Assembly (NCBI GenBank): GCA_902493335.1
Contig: CABUPJ010000011.1
Location: 1-64,000, forward strand
Reading direction: 5' to 3'
Length of the DNA stretch: 64,000 nucleotides
DNA from: an uncultured Porphyromonadaceae bacterium
GTDB taxonomy: Bacteria > Bacteroidota > Bacteroidia > Bacteroidales > Muribaculaceae
A model generated the notes under the pieces. That model saw nothing but the letters and a program-made list of their open reading frames with translations, ran no database searches and had not been told where the DNA came from. The position numbers and the translations under genes are program-made. Positions 16,890 through 26,783 of this stretch are shown here, one piece after another. Within the stretch, counting starts at the first letter, position 1. Every line of letters begins with the position of its first letter.

Positions 16890-18863
16890 ATGACAATCAA
16901 CAGAATATTATCGGCGGCTGTAGGTGCGGCACTCGCCGCTATGGCTGTGTCTTGCGGCGGAGCCAAACTCTCTGTCGCCAACGAGCAGATGGAGCGTGGC
17001 GAATATTACGACGCATCGAAGACCTACCGCAAGATCTATAACAAACTGACCAAACGCGAGGAACGCCCCCTGCGCGGCGAAGTCGCCTACAAAATGGCCG
17101 AATGTCACCGCCTGTTGGGTCAGAGCGCCCGTGCCTCGGCAGCCTATCAGAATGCGATACGGTATGAGTGGCCCGACACATCGGCCTACCTAAAACTGGC
17201 ACAGATGCTCCATGCCGAAGGCAAATATGCCCAGGCCGTCAAAGCCTACGAAGACTATCTCGCGATGAAACCCGGCGACGCATCGGCTTCGAACGGTCTC
17301 GCCGGCGCCCGCATGGGTCTCGACAAGGCCAACACAACCCGTTACGTCGTCAAAAACGCCAAGCTCTTCAACTCACGCCGCTCAGACTACGCGCCGATGT
17401 ATTTCGACGCATCGCTCGACCGCATATACTTCACCACGACCAACGAAAAAGTCAACGGCGCCAAACGCAGCGAAATCAACGGCATGAAAAAGAGCGATAT
17501 ATGGATGGCATCGAAAGACGAACGCGGCGAATGGAAACGTCCCGAACCGGTCGAAGGCGAGCTCAACACCGAGGCCGAGGAAGGCATCGTATCGTTCTCG
17601 CCCGACGGCTCGACCATGTATCTCACCCGCGCCCGCCGCGAGCCCAACTCTGACACGGGCGTCGAAATCTACACCTCGCAGCGAAGTGATGCCCAGTGGA
17701 GTGCGCCCGTTAAGTTCGAGATTACAGCCGACACGCTCTCGAGCTACGGCCATCCGGCAGTGTCGCCCGACGGCAACTGGCTCTATTTCACATCCGACAT
17801 GCCCGGCGGCTCGGGCGGTAAAGATATCTGGCGCATCAATCTGCGCGAACGCGCAGGCTCGCTCGAGAACCTCGGCGAATGGATCAACACTCCCGGCGAC
17901 GAGATGTTCCCGTATATGCGCACCGACTCGGTGATGTATTTCGCCTCGAACGGCCATCCGGGCTACGGCGGCCTCGACATCTTCCGTGCCGAGATGACGC
18001 GCTCGGGCGGCTGGAGCGTCACCAACATGGGACGGCCGGTCAATTCGTCTGCCGATGACTTCGGCATCACGTTCGGAGCCGGCGAAAGCGGTTTTTTGAG
18101 TTCTAACCGAGGCGACAACCGAGGCTATGACCATCTCTACTCCTTCGAGCTTCCCGAACTCAAGATAATGATCAGCGGCTGGGTGCTCGACCGCGACGAA
18201 GAACCAGTGCCAAACGCCGTGATACGCATCGTCGGCAACGACGGCAGCAACCAGAAACAGGTGGCGCGCGACGACGGCTCGTTCTCGTTCCCGCTTGACC
18301 GCGGCGTAAGCTACGTAATGCTCGCCGGAGCCAAAGGCTATCTCAACAGCAAACAGGAATTCACCTCAGACATCGCCGAGGAAGACGCCGAATATGCCGT
18401 CGACTTCATCCTCGCCTCAATCACCAAGCCCGTCGTCATCGACAATATATTCTATGACTACGACAAGGCGACCCTCAAACCCGAATCGAAGACCGCGCTC
18501 GACGAGATGGTGCAGGTTCTACGCGACAATCCCAACGTGACTATCGAGATGGCCTCGCACACAGACCGCCACGGTTCTGAAGACTACAACATCAAACTGT
18601 CGGGACGTCGCGCCAAATCGGTCATCGATTATCTCATAGCCGCCGGCATCAGCCCCGACAGCCTGCAGTCACAGGGTTACGGTGAATCGCGCCCCAAGAC
18701 AATCACAAAAAAACTTGCCAGAATGTATCCGCAGTTTAAAGAAGGAGACCGTCTCACCGAGGAATTCATCGAAAATCTTTCGCCTGAAGACCAAGCCGCT
18801 GCCGACCAGATAAACCGCCGCACCGAATTCCAGGTACTTTCAATCGATTATCAGATGTATTAA
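16890..18863 (+). CDS. OmpA-family lipoprotein with TPR, PD40 propeller and carboxypeptidase-regulatory-like domains (PorE-like)
   Basis: The 657-residue product has a lipoprotein signal ending in a lipobox with Cys22 (AMAVSCGG). Domains in order: TPR repeats (about 30-155), a PD40/WD40-type beta-propeller (about 165-430, with repeats such as SFSPDGSTMYLT and AVSPDGNWLYFTSD), a carboxypeptidase-regulatory-like fold (about 430-510) and an OmpA C-terminal peptidoglycan-binding domain (about 525-650; VTIEMASHTDRHG, LSGRRAKSVIDYL). This order matches PorE of the Porphyromonas type IX secretion system, an outer membrane lipoprotein anchored to peptidoglycan. That the cell has T9SS is inference; no other T9SS gene is in the window. 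The next gene starts on the last base of its stop codon. Confidence 0.85.
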   Translation: MTINRILSAAVGAALAAMAVSCGGAKLSVANEQMERGEYYDASKTYRKIYNKLTKREERPLRGEVAYKMAECHRLLGQSARASAAYQNAIRYEWPDTSAYLKLAQMLHAEGKYAQAVKAYEDYLAMKPGDASASNGLAGARMGLDKANTTRYVVKNAKLFNSRRSDYAPMYFDASLDRIYFTTTNEKVNGAKRSEINGMKKSDIWMASKDERGEWKRPEPVEGELNTEAEEGIVSFSPDGSTMYLTRARREPNSDTGVEIYTSQRSDAQWSAPVKFEITADTLSSYGHPAVSPDGNWLYFTSDMPGGSGGKDIWRINLRERAGSLENLGEWINTPGDEMFPYMRTDSVMYFASNGHPGYGGLDIFRAEMTRSGGWSVTNMGRPVNSSADDFGITFGAGESGFLSSNRGDNRGYDHLYSFELPELKIMISGWVLDRDEEPVPNAVIRIVGNDGSNQKQVARDDGSFSFPLDRGVSYVMLAGAKGYLNSKQEFTSDIAEEDAEYAVDFILASITKPVVIDNIFYDYDKATLKPESKTALDEMVQVLRDNPNVTIEMASHTDRHGSEDYNIKLSGRRAKSVIDYLIAAGISPDSLQSQGYGESRPKTITKKLARMYPQFKEGDRLTEEFIENLSPEDQAAADQINRRTEFQVLSIDYQMY

Positions 18864-19723
18864 TGCGTTTCCGCACCGAAATAGAACAGCCCCGCGGCAG
18901 TTTCCGCATCAGCCACGACAGCACGGTCGTCATGCTCGGCTCATGCTTCACCGACAATATCGGCGAACGCCTGCGCCGTGACGGATTCAATGTATGCTCC
19001 AACCCGCTCGGCCCTCTGTACAACCCGCTCTCACTTGCCGACTGCGTCAGAAAACTCATCAACGGTTACCGCTACACGACCGACGACTTATATAGTGACA
19101 GTCAGGGCACAAAGCATTGTCTCGACTATGCGTCACGCTACAGCTGCGCCGACGCCGAAGCATTGCTCGCCCGGGTCAACAACGATTTCGACTCATTAAA
19201 AAACGCCTTTGACGAGGCCGACACGCTGATAGTCACATTCGGCTCGGCCCACGGCTACTATATGGCCGACGGCAGCAGGCGGCTTCCGGTCGGCAACTGC
19301 CATAAGCTCGACGACCGACTTTTCAATCAGCAGATGATAGACACGGAGACGATAACCGAAGCCTGGCAACCGCTTCTTCGCGACCTTGTCGCAAAGAAAA
19401 AGAACGTCATACTGACCGTCAGCCCGATTCGCCATCTCGCATACGGACTCGTCGGCAATTCGCTGACCAAAGCACGCCTTCTGCTTGCCTGCGAACGCCT
19501 GAGACAATACGCCGATTATTTCCCGGCCTTCGAAATTATGATTGACGACCTGCGCGACTACCGTTTCTATGACGCCGACATGAAGCATCCGTCAGCCGTG
19601 GCCGTCGACTATATTTATGAACTCTTCGGCAAGACATATTTCAGCGAAGCTACAGCCGCCAAAGCCCTCGCCTGCCGCCGTATCGCCAAAGCAGCCCTAC
19701 ACCGCCCCATCAGGCAGGATTAA
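18863..19723 (+). CDS. GSCFA domain protein
   Basis: The 286-residue product carries the motif that names the GSCFA family (VMLGSCFTDNIGERL, near residue 23-37), a Bacteroidetes and proteobacterial family related to SGNH hydrolases. Further conserved blocks are FGSAHGYY and VSPIRHLAYGL, with MKHPSAVAVDYIYE late in the protein, consistent with a catalytic Ser/His arrangement. No signal peptide is visible. The ATG overlaps the preceding stop codon by one base (TAATG), indicating coupling to the OmpA lipoprotein, and murF-alr follows after 18 nt. Substrate is unknown; an ester-linked glycan is plausible from the neighbours. Confidence 0.85.
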   Translation: MRFRTEIEQPRGSFRISHDSTVVMLGSCFTDNIGERLRRDGFNVCSNPLGPLYNPLSLADCVRKLINGYRYTTDDLYSDSQGTKHCLDYASRYSCADAEALLARVNNDFDSLKNAFDEADTLIVTFGSAHGYYMADGSRRLPVGNCHKLDDRLFNQQMIDTETITEAWQPLLRDLVAKKKNVILTVSPIRHLAYGLVGNSLTKARLLLACERLRQYADYFPAFEIMIDDLRDYRFYDADMKHPSAVAVDYIYELFGKTYFSEATAAKALACRRIAKAALHRPIRQD

Positions 19724-19741
19724 TAAAGCACATCTATTGAC

Positions 19742-22087
19742 ATGAACGCAAAACTTTCGACATTAGCCACATATTGCGGAGTCGACATCGACTCTGACAG
19801 GGATATAAAAAACATTCTGACCGACAGCCGCTCGAGCGCCGACACCACCGACGCTCTCTTTTTTGCGATACGCACCGATGTCAACGACGGCCACCGCTAC
19901 CTCGCCGACCTCTACCGCAGGGGCGTGCGTGCCTTTGTCGTCGATCACATTCCCGACATCATGCGTCACGCCGCTGACGCCGACTTCATTGTCGTCGACA
20001 ACGTCAGCCGCGCGCTCAAACAGATTGCGCGCCGGGTCAGAGAAGAATTCAGGATACCCGTGGTCGGCATCACCGGCAGCCGAGGCAAAACGGTAGTCAA
20101 AGAACTGCTCTTCCACGCCCTCACCAAGGCCGGCGTAAAAGTAGCGAGAAGTCCCCGCAGCTGGAACTCACAACTGGGCGTACCCCTCTCGATATGGCAA
20201 TTAGAACCTGACACCGACATAGCAGTCTTCGAGGCCGGCATCGACCGCGTCGGACAAATGGCCGACCTCGCCGAAATCGTCATCCCGACCATCGGCATCA
20301 TGACAGAAATCACCGGCGAGCACGACAACGGCTTCACCTCCCGCGAAGAGAAAATCGTCGAAAAAGCCGCGCTGTTCTCGAGATGCGACACAATAATCTG
20401 CCCTGCAGCCGACACTGTCGCCTGCGACATAATCAAAAGTCTGTATCCCGCCAAGACAGTCATCTGCGTGGCTTCGGGAGACAACCTAAACCGTTCGCTC
20501 GCTGCAGCGGCGCTGAAAACACTCGGATATGACCCGACACTCGCCAACGACGCCGACGAAGTCTCGACTCGCCTCGATGTCTACGACGGTGTCAATGACT
20601 GCCTCATGATTTACGACGAATTCAGCAACGACCTCGACTCTGTAGGTCGCGCTCTCGACTTCATGATGCGCAGAACCACGACATCGCGGCGCAACACCCT
20701 AATCGCAGGCGATTTGCTTCATCGGCCCGATGCCGACACACAGAAACTCTACCGACAGTTCGCCGACATGCTCAAGTCGCGCGGCATCGACCGTCTTATA
20801 GCCATCGGTGAAGAAATCGGCAGACATGCCGACGCATTCGACCCGATGATGGCTACCGAATTTATCAGAGATACCGACCGGTTTATCAGCGACTATGACA
20901 TATCGCGCTTCGACAGCGAGCTGATACTCATCAAAGGCGACAAAGATTTCGCCGCCATCAAAGACTTACTCGAAAAGCCCCGCCACCAGACAATTTTCGA
21001 AGTAAATCTCGACTCGGTCGTCCACAACTACAATGCTTTCAAGAGCCTCGTCAAGCCATCGACCGGCATCATCGCCATGGTGAAGGCGTCGGCCTACGGC
21101 ACAGGCTCACTTGAAATCGCCAAGACGCTTCAGAGCCAGGGTGCGTCATATCTGGCCGTGGCCGTCGTCGAAGAAGGTGTCGCCCTGCGCCGGGCCGGAA
21201 TCACAATGCCCATCATGGTTCTCAATCCTATGGCAACCAACTATCAGGCTCTGTTCAACTACCGCCTCGAGCCCGCCGTCTTCTCACTGCGCGAACTCGA
21301 CATACTGCTTGAACACGCACGGCTTCACGACATGCACGGCTATCCCATACATATCAAACTCGACACCGGCATGCACCGCGTCGGCTTCATACCATCTGAA
21401 ATCGAAGCCCTCGCCAAAGTGCTGAACGAAACAGACCGCGTCGCGACATCATCGGTCTTCTCGCACCTCGCCACAGCCGACTGTCTTGACGAAAACGCCT
21501 ACACCCAAAGCCAGTTCGACACCTTCGAGGCTATGACGGGACGATTGAAGACGCTGCTCAAAAACGACTTCAGACGCCACATGCTCAATACAGCCGGCAT
21601 AATGCGCTTTCCCGGGTATCAGTATGATTTCGTGCGTCTCGGTATCGGCCTATACGGCATCTCGCCCCTGCCGCCCGAAGAAACGCATATCGACCTGCGG
21701 CCTGTCGCCAGCCTAAGCTCGACTATCATATCGCTCAAGACCTGGGATGCCGACACCTCAATAGGCTACTCCCGTCGCGGCAGGGTCAGCTCGAGATCTG
21801 TCATAGCGACAATACCCATCGGCTATGCCGACGGCATTGACCGCCACTTCGGCTGCGGCCGCAGCACGTTTATTGTCAACGGCAAGCCATGTCCTACCAT
21901 CGGCAATATCTGTATGGACCTTTGCATGATTGACGTCACAGGAGCCGACGCCAAAATAGGCGACCGGGTAGAGATATTCGGCAAAGACGCTCCCATAGAA
22001 AAACTTGCCGACGCCCGCGGCACTATTCCATACGAGATTCTGACATCTGTCTCACCACGTGTACATCGCATCTATTATCGCGAATAA
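19742..22087 (+). CDS. Bifunctional UDP-MurNAc-tripeptide:D-Ala-D-Ala ligase / alanine racemase
   Basis: This fusion is typical of Bacteroidetes. The N-terminal half (1-about 420) is MurF-like: a Mur ligase N-domain, the ATP loop GITGSRGKT near residues 109-117, and a central domain with FEAGIDRVGQM. The C-terminal half (about 420-781) is alanine racemase, with PLP lysine Lys448 (AMVKASAYGTG), the PLP barrel, and the second-domain tyrosine region SIGYSRRGRV and GNICMDLCMIDVT. It would supply D-alanine and join D-Ala-D-Ala to the peptidoglycan precursor in the cytoplasm. The MurF half looks divergent in parts of its C-terminal domain, so ligase activity is inferred from the family rather than certain. 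Confidence 0.93.
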   Translation: MNAKLSTLATYCGVDIDSDRDIKNILTDSRSSADTTDALFFAIRTDVNDGHRYLADLYRRGVRAFVVDHIPDIMRHAADADFIVVDNVSRALKQIARRVREEFRIPVVGITGSRGKTVVKELLFHALTKAGVKVARSPRSWNSQLGVPLSIWQLEPDTDIAVFEAGIDRVGQMADLAEIVIPTIGIMTEITGEHDNGFTSREEKIVEKAALFSRCDTIICPAADTVACDIIKSLYPAKTVICVASGDNLNRSLAAAALKTLGYDPTLANDADEVSTRLDVYDGVNDCLMIYDEFSNDLDSVGRALDFMMRRTTTSRRNTLIAGDLLHRPDADTQKLYRQFADMLKSRGIDRLIAIGEEIGRHADAFDPMMATEFIRDTDRFISDYDISRFDSELILIKGDKDFAAIKDLLEKPRHQTIFEVNLDSVVHNYNAFKSLVKPSTGIIAMVKASAYGTGSLEIAKTLQSQGASYLAVAVVEEGVALRRAGITMPIMVLNPMATNYQALFNYRLEPAVFSLRELDILLEHARLHDMHGYPIHIKLDTGMHRVGFIPSEIEALAKVLNETDRVATSSVFSHLATADCLDENAYTQSQFDTFEAMTGRLKTLLKNDFRRHMLNTAGIMRFPGYQYDFVRLGIGLYGISPLPPEETHIDLRPVASLSSTIISLKTWDADTSIGYSRRGRVSSRSVIATIPIGYADGIDRHFGCGRSTFIVNGKPCPTIGNICMDLCMIDVTGADAKIGDRVEIFGKDAPIEKLADARGTIPYEILTSVSPRVHRIYYRE

Positions 22088-22269
22088 ACATTCCGACAAA
22101 CCGACTTATATCACCATTTAAACAGATATTTACAATTACCGACACGCACCCGCACATCCATTCCGGCTGTTCAAGGCATAAGCGCAGAAGTCTACACTTT
22201 AAAAACTGTATCTAAATATTAAAAAATATTTTATATCGCATTTTTTATCGCCTTTTTTTAGTATGACTT

Positions 22270-22289
22270 CAAAGTTTATATTAACTTTG
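22270..22289 (+). promoter_or_regulatory. Promoter with overlapping palindrome upstream of the amidase gene
   Basis: TAACTTTG (22282-22289) matches TAnnTTTG and lies 24 nt before the ATG at 22314. CAAAGTT (22270-22276) and AACTTTG (22283-22289) form a perfect 7-bp inverted repeat with a 6-nt spacer that covers the box, so a repressor could block the promoter here. The rest of the 226-nt gap (22088-22313) is AT-rich with no other clear feature. Confidence 0.5.
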
Positions 22290-22313
22290 TAGAAATCTAA
22301 TTTAAGGTTTATT

Positions 22314-25271
22314 ATGAATCTAAGGCCTAAAAAACTATTCTCTGCAATAGCTTTTATTTTACTATCAACAGGTGTTCAGGCCGCCAGTCCTGAAGAGACA
22401 GCCCTGAATGTGCTAAACCGACATCGTCCCGGTGTCACCGCTTTGGGTGACATCAAGGTCGAAGATGTCATTATAGACAACAAAAAGAAAACCATCACAG
22501 TAAAATACAATGAAATTGCGGCTTATGTTCCATTTACGACTCAGAACATAGGCAAATTCGAGCAGGAACTCGCCGAGGCTCTCGGCTATGGCGGCTATCG
22601 CGTCACAGTGACAGCCGACGGCCGCGATTTCAAAGATCTGGCTCTTTTCGCCAAGAAAAAAAATATTGTCCCCAAAGAAAAAGATCCGTTTGTGACTCGC
22701 ATCGGCGCCAACCCGGCTCCACTAGGTCTTGACGGCGCCAACATAGCCCTGTGGCAAAGCCATGGCTGGTATTTCGAACCCAAACTCAACCGCTGGGAGT
22801 GGCAACGCGCACGCATCTTCCAGACAGTCGAAGACCTCTATACCCAGGGATACGTCATGCCCTTCCTGATGCCTATGCTCGAGAACGCGGGCGCATATGT
22901 CATGAGTCCCCGCGAGCGAGACATCAACCTCACGGAAATCATTGTCGACAACGACGGCGCCCTGGCCTACAAAGGCTATGAAGAGAACGGCGAATGGTCG
23001 ACATCAGTCAACAAAGCCTTCGCCCACCGTAAGGCCGAGCTCCACAACGGCGACCATCCCTTCAGCGAAGGCACCGCTCGCATTGCCCGCACGACAAAAT
23101 CAGACAAAGCGTCGGCAACCGCCAGATGGAACGCCGATTTTGACAAAGCCGGCACATACGCCGTCTATGTAAGTTATACAACCGAGCCGAACAGCTCGAA
23201 AGCAGCTCACTATACCGTTCATGCCGCCGACGGCGACCACCGTTTCAATGTCAACCAGCGCATGGGCGGCGGCACATGGATTTACCTCGGCCATTTCCCG
23301 TTCGAGGCCGGCAAGACAACCGTCGTGTCTCTCGACAACCAAGGCCGCGACAACAAGAGCGTCGTCAGCGCCGACGCTGTGAAAATCGGCGGCGGCATGG
23401 GCAATGTGGCCCGCATCGTCAAAGAACCGCTCGACGACATAGACTACAAATATGTGACAAGCCATTATCCGCGCTTCGTCGAAGGCGCCCGCTATTTCCT
23501 CCAGTGGGCCGGTGCTCCCGACAGCGTCTTCACACCCTCAGACTACGTAAACGACTACGGCGACGACTACAAATGCCGCGGTCTTTGGGTCAACTGGCTC
23601 GCCGGCGGCTCATCGATGCTTCCCGGCCGCAAAGGTCTGAATATTCCGGTCGACCTCTCGTTTGCTTTCCACAGCGACGCCGGCACGACGCTCAACGACT
23701 CAATCATAGGCACACTCGGCATCTACTCGACAGCCAACGGCACCAAACCCAACGGCACGTCGGAACTTGCATCGCGCGACCTCACAGACCTCATAGTAAC
23801 CAACATCGTCAACGACGTGCGCCACAGTTTTGAACCCGACTGGACGCGCCGCGGCATGTGGGACAAGAGCTATTTCGAGGCACGCGTTCCCGAAGTTCCG
23901 GCAATGCTGCTCGAACTGCTGTCGCATCAGAACTTCGCCGACATGAAATACGGTCTTGACCCGGCCTTCCGCTTCACTGTGTCACGCGCGGTCTACAAAG
24001 GCATGCTCAAATTCATCGCCAACCGTGACGGCCGCGAATATATCGTTCAGCCGCTCCCGGTCAACTCATTTGCAATCACAGCGGCCGGAGACCGCAGCTA
24101 CCGCCTCGCCTGGTGCGAGACTGTCGACAGCCTCGAAGCCTCTGCCAAACCAGACTATTATATTATAGAAGAACGTCTCGACAACGGCAGTTTCAGACAG
24201 ATTGCCAAAGTTGACACACCCGAATACACCCTGACCGTCAATGACAGCAAGATACACAGCTACCGCATCGTCGCCGGCAACAAAGGCGGCGTCAGCTTCC
24301 CGTCGGAGACTCTCGCGCTCTGTGACCTCGGCAACGGATCCAAAACCGTTACTATCGTCAACGGCTTTACCCGCGTCAGCGCTCCCGACTGGTTTGAGTC
24401 GGGCGACAGCACAGCCTTGATCGGCGGCTTCTATGATACCCGCGACCACGGTGTTCCCTATATCAACGACATTTCATATATCGGCAGCATGTTTGAGTTC
24501 CGCCGCAGCATTCCCTGGATGGACGACGACGCCGCAGGCTTCGGAGCATCACGCGCCAATTATGAAGACAAAGTCATCGCGGGCAATACCTTCGACTATG
24601 TAATCGTCCACGGTCAGGCCATAGCTGCCGCCGGACACTCTTTTGTCTCATCAAGCCTCGACGCTTTCTGCAAGGATGAAACGACACCCGCCATCATCGA
24701 CCTCATACTCGGCAAACAGAAAGAAACAGCTCGCGGCCGCGGAGTCTACGGCACAAACTACAAGGCATTCCCCTCGGCTCTTCAGAACAAACTCAGGAAA
24801 TCAGCCGACGCAGGCGCTGATATATTTGTCAGCGGAGCCTACGTAGCGACCGACATCTGGGACAATCCGTTCTCTGACGACGCGACAGCCGAAGCCGACA
24901 AGAAATTTGCCCAGGAAGTGCTCGGCTACTGCTGGCGCGTAGGACAGGCATCTGTCACAGGCGAAGCCTACGAGGTTCCGTCGCGCTTCAGAGCCTTCAC
25001 AGGCGGCGACTATAAATTCTCTAACGAGCTCAACGTCGACTGTTATGCCGTCGAGTCTCCCGACTCATTCTATCCCGCCGACGCCAAGACCGGCGCGACA
25101 TTCATGCGCTACACCGAGAACAATCTTATAGCAGGCACCGCCAGCCGTTTTGACAACTACCGCACAGTAGTCATCGGCTTCCCCTTCGAAACCATCGACA
25201 GCCGCGACAAACGTGACTCGCTGATGAAACAGATTCTCAACTTCTTTGACAAGAAGAACGATAAAAAATAA
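22314..25271 (+). CDS. Exported N-acetylmuramoyl-L-alanine amidase-like protein with inserted golvesin-type domain
   Basis: The 985-residue product has a signal peptide (to about residue 23). The amidase_3-like core appears split. His150 (LWQSHGWYFE) lies before, and His453 (SFAFHSDAGT) and Glu534 (PAMLLELLSH) lie after, a golvesin/xanthan-lyase-type beta-sandwich at about 225-360 (TARWNADFDKAGTYAVYVSYT). A fibronectin-like segment follows near 585-690, then a C-terminal region without recognised motifs (about 690-985). The core would cut the lactyl-amide bond between MurNAc and the stem peptide in the periplasm. The zinc-ligand assignment is by pattern and needs a structural alignment. It heads the peptidoglycan turnover and recycling run. 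Confidence 0.75.
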   Translation: MNLRPKKLFSAIAFILLSTGVQAASPEETALNVLNRHRPGVTALGDIKVEDVIIDNKKKTITVKYNEIAAYVPFTTQNIGKFEQELAEALGYGGYRVTVTADGRDFKDLALFAKKKNIVPKEKDPFVTRIGANPAPLGLDGANIALWQSHGWYFEPKLNRWEWQRARIFQTVEDLYTQGYVMPFLMPMLENAGAYVMSPRERDINLTEIIVDNDGALAYKGYEENGEWSTSVNKAFAHRKAELHNGDHPFSEGTARIARTTKSDKASATARWNADFDKAGTYAVYVSYTTEPNSSKAAHYTVHAADGDHRFNVNQRMGGGTWIYLGHFPFEAGKTTVVSLDNQGRDNKSVVSADAVKIGGGMGNVARIVKEPLDDIDYKYVTSHYPRFVEGARYFLQWAGAPDSVFTPSDYVNDYGDDYKCRGLWVNWLAGGSSMLPGRKGLNIPVDLSFAFHSDAGTTLNDSIIGTLGIYSTANGTKPNGTSELASRDLTDLIVTNIVNDVRHSFEPDWTRRGMWDKSYFEARVPEVPAMLLELLSHQNFADMKYGLDPAFRFTVSRAVYKGMLKFIANRDGREYIVQPLPVNSFAITAAGDRSYRLAWCETVDSLEASAKPDYYIIEERLDNGSFRQIAKVDTPEYTLTVNDSKIHSYRIVAGNKGGVSFPSETLALCDLGNGSKTVTIVNGFTRVSAPDWFESGDSTALIGGFYDTRDHGVPYINDISYIGSMFEFRRSIPWMDDDAAGFGASRANYEDKVIAGNTFDYVIVHGQAIAAAGHSFVSSSLDAFCKDETTPAIIDLILGKQKETARGRGVYGTNYKAFPSALQNKLRKSADAGADIFVSGAYVATDIWDNPFSDDATAEADKKFAQEVLGYCWRVGQASVTGEAYEVPSRFRAFTGGDYKFSNELNVDCYAVESPDSFYPADAKTGATFMRYTENNLIAGTASRFDNYRTVVIGFPFETIDSRDKRDSLMKQILNFFDKKNDKK

Positions 25272-25316
25272 ACCGCTAAAAACTTTAACCACAACTATAA
25301 TCCAAAAACCAATTAC

Positions 25317-26777
25317 ATGAAAACTACTATCAACTGCTTCCTTCCCTATGCTGAACCGGCACAAGTGAAAGCCACAGTCGAAGGTCTCAAGAAGAGCCCG
25401 CTCGTAACAAAGATTTTCCTCCTTGCTACAGGCGAAAACTGTGAAGCTGTCGAGGGTTGCGAGGTAATCAAGACCGACGGCCTCAACACATCAGAGACAA
25501 TGAAGAAAATCGCCGGTGCTGCCGACGCCGAATATATACTTCTCTATACCAAATACAACAATCTCGTCATGGGCTACTTCGCCCTTGACCGTTTTGTCAA
25601 GATTGCCCAGGACTCGAAAGCCGGCATGCTCTACGCCGACAGCTACACCGTCGTCGACGGCAAGAAAACCAACTCGCCCGTGATCGACTATCAGTTCGGC
25701 TCACTGCGCGACGACTTCGGCTTCGGCTCTGTGCTTTTCTTCAACGCCGCCGACTTCAAGAAAGCCGCAGCCGGCATCGACAAGGAATACAAAGCCGCCG
25801 GTCTCTATGACCTGCGCCTGCGTCTGAGCCGCATTGCTCCCATCGTCCACATCAACGAATACCTCTACAGCGACATCACACTCGACAACCGCAAATCGGG
25901 CGAAAAGATTTTCGACTATGTCGACCCGAAAAACCGCGGCGTACAGATCGAGATGGAAGAAGCCTGCACCGCTCACCTCAAAGAAATAGGCGGTTATCTC
26001 GCTCCCAAGTTCACACCCATCGAATTCAACAAGGGCGACTTCGAGTATGAGGCATCGGTCATCATCCCCGTCCGCAACCGCGTTCGCACCATCCGCGACG
26101 CCATCAAGAGCGTACTCTCGCAGAAGACCGACTTCCCCTATAACCTCATCATCATCGACAACCACTCGACCGACGGCACAAGCGAAGCCATCGAAGAATT
26201 CACTTCTGATCCCCGCGTCGTCCACATCATCCCCGAACGCGACGACCTCGGCATCGGCGGCTGCTGGAATGCCGGCGTCAACCACGAGAAATGCGGCAAA
26301 TTCGCCGTTCAGCTCGACTCTGACGACGTCTACAAAGACGAAAACACACTCGCCAAAATGGTCAAGGCTTTCTATGACCAGAACTGCGCGATGGTAGTCG
26401 GCACATACATGCTCACCGACATCGACATGAACATGATACCGCCGGGCGTAATCGACCACAAGGAGTGGACTCCCGAAAACGGCCGCAACAACGCCTTGCG
26501 CATCAACGGTCTCGGCGCACCCCGTGCATTCTACACTCCGCTTCTGCGCGAAATCCACGTGCCCAACACATCTTACGGTGAAGACTATGCCCTCGGCCTC
26601 GCCTTCTCGCGTCACCATCAGATCGGCCGCGTCTACGACGTCGTCTATCTCTGCCGCCGCTGGGAAGACAACTCTGACGCAGCGCTCGACATCAACAAGA
26701 TGAACGCCAACAATCTCTACAAAGACCGCATTCGCACATGGGAGCTTCAGGCCCGTTGCGCCATGAATAAAGACTGA
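25317..26777 (+). CDS. Family 2 glycosyltransferase, apparently tandem
   Basis: The 486-residue protein has a clear GT-A domain in its second half (about 243-486): ASVIIPVRNRVRTIRDAI, IIIDNHSTDGTSE, and the metal-binding QLDSDDVYKDE. The first half resembles a degenerate copy (AAGAADAEYILLYTKYNN; MLYADSYTVVDG) without a complete DxD site. No transmembrane helix is evident, so it is cytoplasmic. It lies between the amidase and DUF4922 genes, 45 nt after the former and 6 nt before the latter. Donor and acceptor are unknown. Confidence 0.82.
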   Translation: MKTTINCFLPYAEPAQVKATVEGLKKSPLVTKIFLLATGENCEAVEGCEVIKTDGLNTSETMKKIAGAADAEYILLYTKYNNLVMGYFALDRFVKIAQDSKAGMLYADSYTVVDGKKTNSPVIDYQFGSLRDDFGFGSVLFFNAADFKKAAAGIDKEYKAAGLYDLRLRLSRIAPIVHINEYLYSDITLDNRKSGEKIFDYVDPKNRGVQIEMEEACTAHLKEIGGYLAPKFTPIEFNKGDFEYEASVIIPVRNRVRTIRDAIKSVLSQKTDFPYNLIIIDNHSTDGTSEAIEEFTSDPRVVHIIPERDDLGIGGCWNAGVNHEKCGKFAVQLDSDDVYKDENTLAKMVKAFYDQNCAMVVGTYMLTDIDMNMIPPGVIDHKEWTPENGRNNALRINGLGAPRAFYTPLLREIHVPNTSYGEDYALGLAFSRHHQIGRVYDVVYLCRRWEDNSDAALDINKMNANNLYKDRIRTWELQARCAMNKD

Positions 26778-26783
26778 TCTGCA

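Noticed and set aside
25701..26618. A 305-codon minus-strand frame opposite the GT2 gene
   Set aside because: The Val/Asp/Phe-rich product is typical antisense translation of GC-biased codons; the GT2 motifs on the plus strand are unambiguous.
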